From: Bog-113 sp963752695 | GTDB lineage: Bacteria; Acidobacteriota; Terriglobia; Bryobacterales; Bryobacteraceae | DNA: 64,000 nt | Assembly (NCBI GenBank): GCA_963752695.1 | Contig: CAVVZB010000003.1 | Span: forward strand, 1 to 64,000 | Direction: 5' to 3' | Part shown: piece after piece, positions 31,973 through 40,986 of the stretch | Layout of the letters: every line of letters starts with the position of its first letter | How positions within the stretch are numbered: the stretch's first letter is position 1 | The notes under the pieces: model-generated | Database searches by the model: none | The model's input: the letters and a program-made list of their open reading frames with translations, nothing else | Told to the model about the DNA's origin: nothing | Translations under genes and position numbers: made by a program

Positions 31973-32517
31973 GTCACTCGATCACCGAGCATCCTCCAAT
32001 TTACGGAGTCATGGCCGAATTTGAAACGGCTGACGATCTGGTTGAAGCTGCCAAGAAGGCGCGGGCGGCTGGCTATCACAAGATGGATGCCTACTCGCCG
32101 CTTCCCATCGAGGAGCTTCACGACGTCTTGCACATTCACGACAATCGTGTCTCGCTCGCCTGTTTGATCGGAGGCATCGTAGGTGCCTGCACCGGTTTCG
32201 GGTTACTCTGCTGGACCTCAGGATTCGATTACGCGCACAACGTTGGCGGAAAGCCGCCCATCAGTGTGCCTATGTTTATTCCAATCACGTTCGAGTGCAC
32301 CATTTTGTTCGCTGGCCTCACCACCGCGATCGCCATGTTCCTGATGAACGGCCTTCCGGCACCCTATCATCCCGTCTTTAACGTCGAGCGCTTTGCGCTT
32401 GCTTCCCGCAGCCATTTCTTTCTGTGTATCGAATCGGAGGACGATCATTTCGATCGTGAGAATACTCGCAAGTTCCTGGAGACGCTCAGTCCGGAGGTTT
32501 CAGAAGTTGATCACTAA
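31969..32517 (+). CDS. actD: Alternative complex III subunit ActD (DUF3341)
   Basis: The DUF3341 pattern is clear: IYGVMAEFETADDLVEAAKKARAAGYHKMDAYSPLPIEELHD, then two helices (LACLIGGIVGACTGFGLLCW and VPMFIPITFECTILFAGLTTAIAMFLM). The C-terminus has FFLCIESEDDHFD. ActD is a small membrane subunit of unknown detailed role. Overlaps actC by 4 bp and actE by 11 bp. Confidence 0.92.
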   Translation: MSHSITEHPPIYGVMAEFETADDLVEAAKKARAAGYHKMDAYSPLPIEELHDVLHIHDNRVSLACLIGGIVGACTGFGLLCWTSGFDYAHNVGGKPPISVPMFIPITFECTILFAGLTTAIAMFLMNGLPAPYHPVFNVERFALASRSHFFLCIESEDDHFDRENTRKFLETLSPEVSEVDH

Positions 32518-33211
32518 CGGGTGGCTCCATCGCGTTGCCGGCCTTTCACTAATAGCCGCTTGCCTGGTCAGCTTTGGTTGCCGTCAGGACATGCACGACC
32601 AGCCGCGCTATAAAACTCTCGGGTATAGCAAACTCTTCCCGGATGGCCGCCAGTCGCGTCCTATCCCGGCGAATGCAGTTGCGCGCGGAGAGTTGAATGA
32701 CGATGTTGCGTTTTATCAGGGTAAAGACGCCGGCGCCGATATTAGTTACTTTCCTATCCCGGTTACCGCAGACTTAGTTCAGCGCGGCCACGTCAGGTTC
32801 GATATCTATTGCTCCCCTTGTCACGGACGTGTCGGCAATGGCTTGGGAATGATCGTTCGCCGTGGCTTGAAGCAGCCGCCGTCGTATCACATTGACCGGT
32901 TGCGTACCGCGCCGGTCGGTCATTTCTACGATGTCATCACGAACGGCTACGGCGCCATGCTGAACTATGCCGCTCAGATACAACCGCGTGATCGCTGGGC
33001 AATCGTGGCCTACATCCGGGCATTGCAATATAGCCAAAACGCGGTCGTAGCCGATCTGCCCGCGGACGTGCGCGCCAAACTTCCGGAAGCTGGCGCTGCC
33101 TCCGCCGTTCCGCAAGTGCCGGCCAGCCGTGACCGCGATATCGTAAATCCCAATCAGCCAATGATTCCTACCAATAAGCCGGTTCCGACGGCGAATCCGG
33201 GGCCCCAATGA
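32507..33211 (+). CDS. actE: Alternative complex III subunit ActE, monohaem cytochrome c
   Basis: A lipoprotein signal peptide (LSLIAACLVSFGC) is followed by DMHDQPRYKTLGYSKLFPDGRQSRPIPANAVARG, diagnostic of ActE, and a single haem motif CSPCHGRVG with Met in the GAMLNYAAQI region. A Pro-rich tail of 40 residues ends the protein. Translation from TTG 32507, eleven bases inside actD, is supported by GGAGG at 32493-32497; no ATG fits the signal peptide. It passes electrons on to the oxidase. Confidence 0.88.
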   Translation: MITNGWLHRVAGLSLIAACLVSFGCRQDMHDQPRYKTLGYSKLFPDGRQSRPIPANAVARGELNDDVAFYQGKDAGADISYFPIPVTADLVQRGHVRFDIYCSPCHGRVGNGLGMIVRRGLKQPPSYHIDRLRTAPVGHFYDVITNGYGAMLNYAAQIQPRDRWAIVAYIRALQYSQNAVVADLPADVRAKLPEAGAASAVPQVPASRDRDIVNPNQPMIPTNKPVPTANPGPQ

Positions 33212-34419
33212 TGGCCGAAAATCCATTCGTAATCAAAGACCCGCTCCGGGCTCATATCTCTCGCGCCCAATCGCTCGCGCTTGTCATCGGCCTCGTCTTT
33301 ACGGCCCTTACTCTGGTCGAATTTTTCATCAGTCCCACCCAGTTTCTGCGCTCGTGGATGATCGGTTTTTTGTTTCCCTTCGCGCTTGGGTTGGGAAGCC
33401 TGGCGTGCCTGATGCTGCAGTATATGTCCGGCGGAGCATGGGGAATGGTCATCCGGCGACAACTGGAGGCCGGTACCCGCACGATTCCTTTAGTCACCAT
33501 TCTTTTCCTTCCGATTTTGATCTCTGTCTTAATGGGTTCTCACGCCCTTTATGAGTGGACCGATCAGGCGAAAGTGAATGCCGATCCCGTGATCCGCGAT
33601 AAGAGCGCTTACCTGAATATCACCTGGTGGGCGATTCGCGCCGTCATCGTGTTTGGGATCTGGAATCTGTACACATTCGCCCTTAATCGTCTTTCACGGC
33701 AGGAAGAAGAGACCGGGTCGGTCGAGGCGTCCCGCCGTCTCATGGGTTGGAGCAGCATTGGCCTCGTCATCTACGTCTTCTCCTTAACCAGTGCCGGCAC
33801 CGACTGGATCATGTCCATGAACGTGCACTGGTTTTCCACCATCTACGGACTCATTCTGCTCGGCGGACAAGGGCTGACAGTCATATCCCTGGCCATCATT
33901 ACAACAACGTTGCTGATGAAGGAGCAGCCGCTACTAGGCGTCATCACGAAAAAGCATCTGCATGACTTAGGCAAACTGCTGTTCATGTTTACGTTGTTCT
34001 GGACTTATGTAAGCTTCTCCCAATTGGTGATTATTTGGTCGGGTAACCTTCCCGAAGAAATCACTTGGTATGTTGATCGCATGAACGGCGGGTGGGAATA
34101 CATTGGTGCGATCCTTTTGTTCCTGCAGTGGATGCTTCCTTTTCTGATTTTGTTATCTCAGACAATCAAGAAGAACCCAACGACGATCCGGACAATGGCG
34201 ATTTGGATCTTGTGTGTTCGTCTCGCCGACACCATCTGGTTGGTAGAGCCGAACTTCCATAGCCAGCATCTATATATATGGTGGTCGGATCTCACTGCGC
34301 CGATAGGATTGACCGGGCTTTGGGCGGCTCTCTATCTCTGGCAGCTAAAACGGCGCGCATTGATCCCTGTAAACGCTCCCGACTTAGGAAGGGCTTTGAT
34401 TCATGGACGAGCACACTAG
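33208..34419 (+). CDS. actF: Alternative complex III subunit ActF
   Basis: The 403-residue membrane protein has about ten helices (ALVIGLVFTALTLVEFFI, RSWMIGFLFPFALGLGSLACLMLQYM, LVTILFLPILISVLMG and others) and the ActF landmark GTDWIMSMNVHWFSTIYGLILLGGQGL. It pairs with ActC in the membrane arm. Overlaps actE by 4 bp and the next small gene by 17 bp. Confidence 0.92.
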   Translation: MMAENPFVIKDPLRAHISRAQSLALVIGLVFTALTLVEFFISPTQFLRSWMIGFLFPFALGLGSLACLMLQYMSGGAWGMVIRRQLEAGTRTIPLVTILFLPILISVLMGSHALYEWTDQAKVNADPVIRDKSAYLNITWWAIRAVIVFGIWNLYTFALNRLSRQEEETGSVEASRRLMGWSSIGLVIYVFSLTSAGTDWIMSMNVHWFSTIYGLILLGGQGLTVISLAIITTTLLMKEQPLLGVITKKHLHDLGKLLFMFTLFWTYVSFSQLVIIWSGNLPEEITWYVDRMNGGWEYIGAILLFLQWMLPFLILLSQTIKKNPTTIRTMAIWILCVRLADTIWLVEPNFHSQHLYIWWSDLTAPIGLTGLWAALYLWQLKRRALIPVNAPDLGRALIHGRAH

Positions 34420-34894
34420 ACCTAGCGACGAATTCCCCGAACGCAACCTAAGCGTCGCGCACGATCGCGGTGAGGAGGATGTCAAGACCGTGTCCGGTTT
34501 CGGAATCGGCTTGGGAATCGGTATCATTTTTGTCGTCTTCGCCATGTGGGGCCTTTTCGAATGGTTTTATGCGCGAGAGGACCACGCGAGCCCCGTCGTC
34601 GCTCCAGTGATCCTCACCGATAAGCAGCAGTTACCACCGGAGCCGCGCCTTCAGGCCCAACCTCGCCTGGATCTCAAAGCCCTCCACGAAGGGGAGGACG
34701 CCGTCTTGACTTCATACGCGTGGATCGACCCGGACCATGGAATCGCCCGCATCCCGATCGATCAAGCCATGAAAATCGTCGTCGCGAAAGGCTTGCCGTC
34801 CAAGCCATCCACCGGTTTGCCGGATGCGGAAGGATATCGTGAGATCCCGTCGGTAGCCAGTAGCGGACGTACTTCCGAAAAAATCGCGCAATGA
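34403..34894 (+). CDS. Small membrane protein of the act cluster
   Basis: One membrane helix (GFGIGLGIGIIFVVFAMWGLF, about 32-52) separates a polar N-tail from a 100-residue exported part with DLKALHEGEDAVLTSYAWIDPDHGIARIPIDQAMKIV. The latter segment recurs in proteins encoded between act and cta genes in Acidobacteriota; it may help assemble or dock the ACIII-oxidase supercomplex. It is coupled on both sides by overlaps (17 bp with actF, 4 bp with sco1). Confidence 0.75.
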   Translation: MDEHTRPSDEFPERNLSVAHDRGEEDVKTVSGFGIGLGIGIIFVVFAMWGLFEWFYAREDHASPVVAPVILTDKQQLPPEPRLQAQPRLDLKALHEGEDAVLTSYAWIDPDHGIARIPIDQAMKIVVAKGLPSKPSTGLPDAEGYREIPSVASSGRTSEKIAQ

Positions 34895-35748
34895 TGCACA
34901 AGTTTGCACAAGCGGCGGGTGTCCTCGGTGTTTTGCTTTTGCAAATCGCCTCGCCCTCGCTTGGTTCGGCCCAACAGATTCGCGACATCCTCAATATGAA
35001 GGGGACCGATCGCCCGGCGCAGCTGAAAAATGTCGGGATCGATCAGAAGCTGGACGCCAAGCTGCCCCTCGACGCTCATTTCCGTGACGAGGCCGGCCGC
35101 GACGTCCGGCTGGGTGACTACTTCGGAAAGCGGCCGGTCGTGCTGGCGCTTGCCTACTACGATTGTCCGATGCTCTGCACGCAGGTTCTGAACGGCATGG
35201 TACGGGCGCTTAAGGTGCTCACGTTTACCCCCGGCCAGGAATACGATGTGGTCGTTTTGAGCTTCGATCCTCGGGAAAAGCCGCCGCTCGCCGCTGAGAA
35301 GAAGGACGTGTACCTCAAGCAGTATGGGCGGGCCGAAACGTCCCCTTCCTGGCACTTCCTGACCGGCGACATCGCCGATATCAAGGCCGTCACCAACGCC
35401 GTTGGCTTCCGCTATTACTACGACGTTCACACCAGCCAATACGCACACGCGAGCGCAATTTACGTGGTCACGGCCGATGGACACATGTCCCGGTACTACT
35501 ATGGGATCGAGTATGCGCCGAAGGATTTGCGCCTCGGCCTCATTGAAGCGGCCCAAAACAAGATCGGAACCCCGGTCGACCAGCTTCTACTATTCTGTTA
35601 TCACTACGACCCGAGTACGGGAAAATATACGCCAATCGCATTGAACTTCCTGCGAGCGGCCGGGGGCGCGACCGTTTTCGCGCTGGGAGGATTCATCCTG
35701 GTTATGCTGATCCGTGAACGAAAGACCGGATCGGCCGAACGCACCTAG
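34891..35748 (+). CDS. SCO1/SenC copper chaperone for cytochrome oxidase
   Basis: After a signal peptide (GVLGVLLLQIASPSLGSAQ) a thioredoxin-fold SCO domain carries the copper site: YYDCPMLCT (C-x3-C) and the distal His in HTSQYAHASAIYVV. A C-terminal membrane helix (AAGGATVFALGGFILVMLI) anchors it. SCO1 delivers copper to the CuA centre of subunit II, whose gene follows. Its first codons contain TGCACAAGTTTGCACAA, almost identical to the operator-like pair at 8364-8380. Confidence 0.9.
   Translation: MMHKFAQAAGVLGVLLLQIASPSLGSAQQIRDILNMKGTDRPAQLKNVGIDQKLDAKLPLDAHFRDEAGRDVRLGDYFGKRPVVLALAYYDCPMLCTQVLNGMVRALKVLTFTPGQEYDVVVLSFDPREKPPLAAEKKDVYLKQYGRAETSPSWHFLTGDIADIKAVTNAVGFRYYYDVHTSQYAHASAIYVVTADGHMSRYYYGIEYAPKDLRLGLIEAAQNKIGTPVDQLLLFCYHYDPSTGKYTPIALNFLRAAGGATVFALGGFILVMLIRERKTGSAERT
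34895..34911. repeat. Second copy of the TGCACAA direct-repeat pair
   Basis: TGCACAAGTTTGCACAA differs at one base from 8364-8380. It overlaps the first codons of the SCO1 gene, so it may be an operator or chance. Confidence 0.35.
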
Positions 35749-35769
35749 GAAATCGCGTATCACCGATAT

Positions 35770-36843
35770 ATGGGACAGAAGAGTATTCAATTTTTTCCGG
35801 AGCAGGCGAGTTCAATTGCCGGACACGTCGACGGACTATACCTTTACCTGGTTCTAGTTAGCGCGTTTTTCTCGCTGCTGATTGCCACCCTGATCGTGAT
35901 CTTCGCGGTCAAATACCGCCGCCGGTCCGAAGCGGAAATCCCCAAACCGATTCACGGGGGATTGCTACTGGAAATTACCTGGTCCGTCATCCCTCTCGGG
36001 CTGTCTCTGGTGATGTTCGCTTGGGGAGCCAGTATCTTCTTCACGGAATCCCGCCCGCCGGCTGACTCCATGGAAATCTACGTCACCGGAAAGCAATGGA
36101 TGTGGAAAGTTCAGCACATGGAAGGGCAGCGGGAAATCAATGAGCTGCACATTCCCCTGAACCGCAACATTAAGCTGACCCTAACCTCCGAAGACGTAAT
36201 TCACGATTTCTACGTGCCGGCGTTTCGCACGAAAACCGACGTTCTTCCTGGCCGTTACACCACGGAATGGTTTCGTCCTACCCGGATCGGCGAATACCAT
36301 ATCTTCTGCGCCGAATATTGCGGCACCAAGCACTCGGGAATGATCGGGACCGTTTATGTAATGGCCCCGGAGCAGTACGATGCTTGGCTCACCGGCGGTG
36401 GCGCTCAAGGTTCGCTCGCGCAAAAGGGTGAAGCGCTCTTCCAGCAATTAGGGTGCGTCACTTGTCATCAATCGGAAGCTAATCGCCAAGGCCGCTGCCC
36501 GAATCTGCACGGTATCTATGGAAAGCCCCAGGAGCTAACCGGTGGAACCGTCGTGACTGCCGATAGCGGCTACATCCGCGAATCTATCCTGAACCCTAGC
36601 GCCAAGATTGTTGCCGGCTATCAGAACATCATGCCGACCTTCGCCGGTCTTGTCACCGAAGACGGAATCCAGCAGTTGATCGAATATATAAAGTCCATCG
36701 GTCCGGCCACCGGCGCTAACGGCGTGCCGACCACCAATTCGCAGAGCCCCACTCCGCCCGGAGTTACCTCGGGCAGTCAGCCGGCCACCGCGTCGCAGCA
36801 GAAGACAAACCCGAATGCGGGGATGCCGCCGCAAAACAGGTAA
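35770..36843 (+). CDS. ctaC: Cytochrome c oxidase subunit II with fused haem c (caa3 type)
   Basis: Two helices (YLYLVLVSAFFSLLIATLIVIFAV and EITWSVIPLGLSLVMFAWGASIFF) anchor the CuA cupredoxin. Copper ligands are complete: His145 in DVIHDF, then FCAEYCGTKHSGM with Cys180, Cys184, His188 and Met191. A fused cytochrome c follows, with CVTCH (229-233) and Met in NIMPTF. A Pro/Ser/Thr-rich tail closes the protein. The fused haem defines a caa3 oxidase that can take electrons directly from ACIII. Confidence 0.95.
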   Translation: MGQKSIQFFPEQASSIAGHVDGLYLYLVLVSAFFSLLIATLIVIFAVKYRRRSEAEIPKPIHGGLLLEITWSVIPLGLSLVMFAWGASIFFTESRPPADSMEIYVTGKQWMWKVQHMEGQREINELHIPLNRNIKLTLTSEDVIHDFYVPAFRTKTDVLPGRYTTEWFRPTRIGEYHIFCAEYCGTKHSGMIGTVYVMAPEQYDAWLTGGGAQGSLAQKGEALFQQLGCVTCHQSEANRQGRCPNLHGIYGKPQELTGGTVVTADSGYIRESILNPSAKIVAGYQNIMPTFAGLVTEDGIQQLIEYIKSIGPATGANGVPTTNSQSPTPPGVTSGSQPATASQQKTNPNAGMPPQNR

Positions 36844-36863
36844 GGGAACTATCCAGGGACATT

Positions 36864-38489
36864 ATGCAAACCGCAACACTAGTTGAGCGCGAGCCAAAAA
36901 CATATCTCAACGTCGAACATACGCTGAAAAGTTGGCTACTTACCGAAGATCACAAGCGTATTTGCTTGCTCTACCTTGTCGTAATCACCATCTTCTTCTT
37001 CATCGGCGGCGCATTCGCCGCGCTCATTCGCATCGAACTGGCCACTCCCGCAGGGGATCTGGTCGAATCCAACGTCTACAACAAGCTGTTCACCATGCAC
37101 GGAATCATCATGGTGTTCTTCTTCTTGATCCCATCGATTCCCGCTACGCTCGGCAACTTCCTTATCCCCCCGATGATCGGGGCGAAAGACGTTGCCTTCC
37201 CGAAACTCAACTTATTGAGCTGGTACCTGTATGTCATCGGTGGCTCGATGACTCTCTACGCGGTGATCGCGGGCGGAGTCGATACTGGGTGGACCTTCTA
37301 CACTCCGTTCAGCACCTCGTATGCGACCGGATATGTAACTCTGACCGCAATGGGAATCTTCATCAACGGATTCTCCTCCATTCTTACTGGGTTGAACTTC
37401 ATCGTTACGATCCACCGCATGCGAGCGCCCGGTATGACTTGGTTCCGCCTACCGCTGTTTATCTGGTCGCTTTACGCCACCAGTTTGATCCAGGTTCTGG
37501 GTACCCCCGTAATTGCCGTTACTCTGTTGCTGCTTGGCTTGGAGCGCGGGCTGCACATCGGGATTTTCGACCCGGCGCTTGGCGGCGATCCCGTGTTATT
37601 TCAACATTTGTTCTGGTTCTACTCTCACCCCGCCGTGTACATCATGATTCTTCCGGCCATGGGAGTTACTAGCGAGATCATCACTACCTTTTCCCGCAAA
37701 GAGCCTTTCGGATACAGCTTCATCGCTTTCTCGAGTGTCGCGATTGCTGTTTTCGGATTCATTGTTTGGGGACATCACCTATTCGTGAGCAGCCAGTCCG
37801 TGTATGCCGGCATGGTGTTTTCTGTGTTGAGCTACCTGGTTGCCATTCCCTCGGCAATCAAAGTCTTCAATTGGACTTCCACCATGTATAAAGGATCAGT
37901 CGTGCTTTCGACGCCGATGCTTTATGCTCTCGGATTCATCGGCTTGTTCACGATCGGCGGTTTAACTGGACTGTTCCTCGCCAGCTTGGGCATGGACGTC
38001 CACCTCACCGACACTTACTTCGTCATCGCCCACTTCCACTACATCATGGTAGGCGGCGCCATCATGGGCTTCATGGGAGGGCTGCACTTCTGGTGGCCAA
38101 AGATCACCGGTCGCATGTACTCCGAAGCCTGGGCGCGTGTCGCGGCAATAATCATCTTCCTTGGATTCAACTTGACGTTCTTCCCGCAATTTATCCTGGG
38201 TTATATGGGCATGCCACGCCGGTATCACGTGTATCCACCGGAGTTCCAGGTCTATAACGTTCTATCCTCCGCTGGTGCGTCAATACTTGGCCTTGGTTAC
38301 CTGATTCCGTTCACCTATCTTCTCTGGTCGGTTTTCTATGGAAAGAAGGCCGGTCCTAATCCCTGGAATGCCACCGGGTTGGAATGGCAGATGCAATCGC
38401 CGCCCATTCCGGAGAACTTCGAAGTCACTCCGGTGGTGACGCACGACTCCTACGAATACTCTACTCAGGAGGCTGTCCACGTTGGCTAG
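36864..38489 (+). CDS. ctaD: Cytochrome c oxidase subunit I
   Basis: Twelve helices with the haem a/a3-CuB ligands: MHGIIMVFFFLIP (haem a His), WFYSHPAVYIMILP (CuB His and the cross-linked Tyr), WGHHLFV (CuB His pair) and HFHYIMVGG (haem a/a3 His). The YSHPAVY in place of GHPEVY lacks the D-channel glutamate and marks an A2-type enzyme. D-channel entrance Asp is in AKDVAFPKLN. It overlaps ctaE by 8 bp. Confidence 0.96.
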   Translation: MQTATLVEREPKTYLNVEHTLKSWLLTEDHKRICLLYLVVITIFFFIGGAFAALIRIELATPAGDLVESNVYNKLFTMHGIIMVFFFLIPSIPATLGNFLIPPMIGAKDVAFPKLNLLSWYLYVIGGSMTLYAVIAGGVDTGWTFYTPFSTSYATGYVTLTAMGIFINGFSSILTGLNFIVTIHRMRAPGMTWFRLPLFIWSLYATSLIQVLGTPVIAVTLLLLGLERGLHIGIFDPALGGDPVLFQHLFWFYSHPAVYIMILPAMGVTSEIITTFSRKEPFGYSFIAFSSVAIAVFGFIVWGHHLFVSSQSVYAGMVFSVLSYLVAIPSAIKVFNWTSTMYKGSVVLSTPMLYALGFIGLFTIGGLTGLFLASLGMDVHLTDTYFVIAHFHYIMVGGAIMGFMGGLHFWWPKITGRMYSEAWARVAAIIIFLGFNLTFFPQFILGYMGMPRRYHVYPPEFQVYNVLSSAGASILGLGYLIPFTYLLWSVFYGKKAGPNPWNATGLEWQMQSPPIPENFEVTPVVTHDSYEYSTQEAVHVG

Positions 38490-39132
38490 TCACTCAGTTG
38501 CGCTCAGGCATCACTTCGAAACCGCGGAGCAGCAGAAGGATGCGTCCACCATCGGGATGTGGATTTTTCTGGTCACCGAAATCATGTTTTTCGGCGGGCT
38601 ATTCATGACGTACATTGCGTACCGCGGTGCCTACCCAGACGCGTTTGCTGCGGGCAGTCAAAAGCTAAGTATCGTTCTGGGGACAATCAACACCGGTGTC
38701 CTGATCTGCAGTTCACTAACGATGGCGATGGCGGTGCACTTCGCAGCGCTAGGAAAGAAAAATCTGCTGGTGCTCTTTCTTATCTTTACTCTGATACTTG
38801 GCGGCGTGTTCCTCGGTATTAAAGCCGACGAGTATCACACGAAGTTTGTTAACCATGAAGTTCCCGGCGCTAACTTCGAATTTGAGGGCGACGCTCCGCA
38901 TGTCTCGCTTTACTTCGCGCTCTACTTTGGGATGACTGGACTTCACGCGCTCCACATGATCATTGGTGCTTGTCTCCTGATCATGCTTATCGTACAGTCC
39001 GCGAAAGGCAAGTTTACCGCTCAGTGGCACACGCCGGTTGAATTATTCGGGCTCTACTGGCATTTCGTCGATATTGTTTGGATTTTCCTGTTTCCCTTGC
39101 TCTATCTAATCGATCTTCATCCAGGAAAGTAA
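38482..39132 (+). CDS. ctaE: Cytochrome c oxidase subunit III
   Basis: The 216-residue protein has a 5-helix subunit III layout with TIGMWIFLVTEIMFFGGLFMTYIAYR, GMTGLHALHMIIGACLLI and LFGLYWHFVDIVWIFLFPLLYL. Translation starts at TTG 38482, ten bases after AGGAGG (38466-38471). It overlaps the end of ctaD. Confidence 0.94.
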   Translation: MASHSVALRHHFETAEQQKDASTIGMWIFLVTEIMFFGGLFMTYIAYRGAYPDAFAAGSQKLSIVLGTINTGVLICSSLTMAMAVHFAALGKKNLLVLFLIFTLILGGVFLGIKADEYHTKFVNHEVPGANFEFEGDAPHVSLYFALYFGMTGLHALHMIIGACLLIMLIVQSAKGKFTAQWHTPVELFGLYWHFVDIVWIFLFPLLYLIDLHPGK

Positions 39133-39133
39133 A

Positions 39134-39484
39134 ATGGCCGGCCCTACTCAGCACACCGAAGGTCATAAAGACCACATCGTCTCTCCAGTCGTCTATTTCG
39201 CCGTCTTTGGCGCGCTCATGGTGGGCACCGCACTTACCGTGGGCGCCGCCTACATTGATCTTGGCCGCTACAACATCGTGCTTGCGCTGCTGATTGCTTG
39301 TGTCAAGGCATCATTGGTGGTGCTGTTTTTCATGCATGTTTATTACAGTTCCCGATTGACCAAGACCATTGTGGTCGCGGGCTTCAGCACCCTCATGATC
39401 ATGTTCTTCTTTACTGGCGCCGATCTCATCGCACGGGGCTGGTTCTCATGGGGTACTTCCTGGATCGGTGTACCGGGCCGCTAG
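39134..39484 (+). CDS. ctaF: Cytochrome c oxidase subunit IV (CtaF-like)
   Basis: The 116-residue protein has three helices with the COX4_pro pattern: VYFAVFGALMVGTALTVGAA, IVLALLIACVKASLVVLFFMHVYYSSRL and IVVAGFSTLMIMFFFTGADL. It is the last gene of the respiratory block and converges with the transglycosylase gene. Confidence 0.9.
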   Translation: MAGPTQHTEGHKDHIVSPVVYFAVFGALMVGTALTVGAAYIDLGRYNIVLALLIACVKASLVVLFFMHVYYSSRLTKTIVVAGFSTLMIMFFFTGADLIARGWFSWGTSWIGVPGR

Positions 39485-40144
39485 CTAAAAGCTTGGACTC
39501 ATCAGCCGGGTGGTGATCTTGTCTACGTAGTTGATTGTCTCGGGAAAAGCCGGGATACCATCGGCTTTATCGACGTTCGCTGGACCCGCGTTGTAGGCTG
39601 CCAACGCTAGATTTAGATTCCCCGAGTACCGGTCGAGTAACCGCCGCAGTAACTTTGCTCCTCCCAACACATTTAGTTGTGGGTCCGTCGGGTCTTCCAC
39701 GCCGAGTCCTTCCGCGGTGCCAGGCATCAGCTGCATCAACCCAGTAGCTCCCGCTGGCGACACCGCGCACGGGCGAAATCCCGACTCCTGCCGCATCACT
39801 GCCCGAACCAGATCGCTGCTAATTTCATAAGTCTTCGCTGCGCGGTCCGCAAGTGCTTGCACCTGTAATTGCGGGAGCGGTTCACAATCGGCAACCGGCG
39901 GAGTTGGTTCGAGTAATGCTTCCGTCTCAAAGAAGTCGTCTTCGCGCGCAGCCGGGACGGCTGTGACGTTAGCTATGGCTATCGAGGCGTGCTGGCGCTG
40001 TATGCTCGTCCTCTGTTGTTTCAGAGGAGCAGCCATGGATGCGAGGACTCGATCCCGTTGTATCCGGGCTGCGCCGAGTTGCGGATTCTCTTGCTGAGCG
40101 ACAGCCAGCCCGCAGAGCAAAAACAAGTAACAAATTCGCTTCAA
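39485..40144 (-). CDS. Lytic transglycosylase, SLT family
   Basis: A signal peptide (RICYLFLLCGLAVAQ) and a 100-residue linker precede an SLT domain: catalytic Glu in RAVMRQESGFRPCAVSPAGATGLMQLMPGTAEGLGV and the substrate groove LALAAYNAGPANVDKADGIPAFPETINYVDKI. It cuts peptidoglycan. Start TTG 40144 follows gaggga at a good distance. It is encoded beside flaG and flgJ, and FlgJ here lacks a muramidase domain, so it may open the wall for the flagellar rod. Confidence 0.83.
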   Translation of the reverse strand: MKRICYLFLLCGLAVAQQENPQLGAARIQRDRVLASMAAPLKQQRTSIQRQHASIAIANVTAVPAAREDDFFETEALLEPTPPVADCEPLPQLQVQALADRAAKTYEISSDLVRAVMRQESGFRPCAVSPAGATGLMQLMPGTAEGLGVEDPTDPQLNVLGGAKLLRRLLDRYSGNLNLALAAYNAGPANVDKADGIPAFPETINYVDKITTRLMSPSF

Positions 40145-40205
40145 ACATTCCCTCGTTCTGTCCGATATGTCCACTAAGAGGGACACTGCCCTCGGAGGAG
40201 CATTC

Positions 40206-40523
40206 ATGACTGTCACTTCCGCCACGGGCGGTCCCGGCTTGCCAGACCCCACGGGTGGTGCGCCGGTATCCCACGCTGCCGAAAGCCGGGAGCTTGCGCG
40301 AGCGGTCCGCAAGCTAAATGACGCCGCCGTGTTGCCCGACAGCCGTGAGTTATCCATGAGCATTGATCCTAAAACGAAAATCCCTGTCGTGCGCGTTCTG
40401 GACGCCGTCACGCATGAGGTGCTTGACCAGCTTCCCGCTGAATATGTCCTTCGCGTGACAGCTTTTCTGGAATCGCAGGCCGCGCAGAATTCATTCTCAA
40501 AGCCGGTGCCGGACGGCCGATAA
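40206..40523 (+). CDS. flaG: FlaG-like flagellar protein
   Basis: The C-terminal half has the FlaG pattern: LSMSIDPKTKIPVVRVLDAVTHEVLDQLPAEYVLRVTAFLE. The 105-residue length and position before fliS fit the family. The strong GGAGGAG (40192-40198) fixes the ATG at 40206. FlaG influences filament length in other bacteria. Confidence 0.8.
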   Translation: MTVTSATGGPGLPDPTGGAPVSHAAESRELARAVRKLNDAAVLPDSRELSMSIDPKTKIPVVRVLDAVTHEVLDQLPAEYVLRVTAFLESQAAQNSFSKPVPDGR

Positions 40524-40530
40524 GATCTTT

Positions 40531-40986
40531 GTGAAACAGAGAATCCTTAGCCCCTACCTTGAGCAACGCATCCTCTCGGCTAGTCCCCTCGAGCTGATTA
40601 CTCTTTCGTATCAGGCCGCAATTCGCGCAGTCCGCGACGCGCGCACTTACCTCGCGGAACGGAACATCGGTGAGCGCGCCCGCGCCGTCGGTCTCGCCTA
40701 CGGAATCGTGGCCGAGTTGTACCGCGCGCTCGATTTCAAAGCGGGCTCCGGCGAGATGTCCCGCGAACTCGGCCGCCTTTATGACTACATGATGCGCCGT
40801 CTTCTGGAAGCCAATGCTCAACAGTCTGACGAGCCTCTGGCCGATGTCCTCGGCATCCTCTGTTCGCTTGCCGAAGCTTGGGAACAGATCGGCGCCGCTC
40901 GCAAGGTAGAACCACAGGCTTCTATGTGGCCTACGGTCGACTTAACCTCCGCGACTGCATCCATCAGTTACTCAGTCACCTGCTGA
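40531..40986 (+). CDS. fliS: Flagellin export chaperone FliS
   Basis: The FliS fold is evident: YLEQRILSASPLELITLSYQAAIRAVRDARTYL, VAELYRALDFKAGSGEMSRELGRLYDYMMRRLLEANAQ and PLADVLGILCSLAEAWEQI. It binds flagellin before export. It starts at GTG 40531. The usual neighbours fliD and fliC are absent from the window. Its 3' end overlaps flgJ convergently by 19 bp. Confidence 0.87.
   Translation: MKQRILSPYLEQRILSASPLELITLSYQAAIRAVRDARTYLAERNIGERARAVGLAYGIVAELYRALDFKAGSGEMSRELGRLYDYMMRRLLEANAQQSDEPLADVLGILCSLAEAWEQIGAARKVEPQASMWPTVDLTSATASISYSVTC

Noticed and set aside
40516..40523. GCCGATAA as a sigma-28 promoter for fliS
   Set aside because: It contains the flaG stop codon and would start transcription at the fliS start codon; the -35 spacing is one base short.
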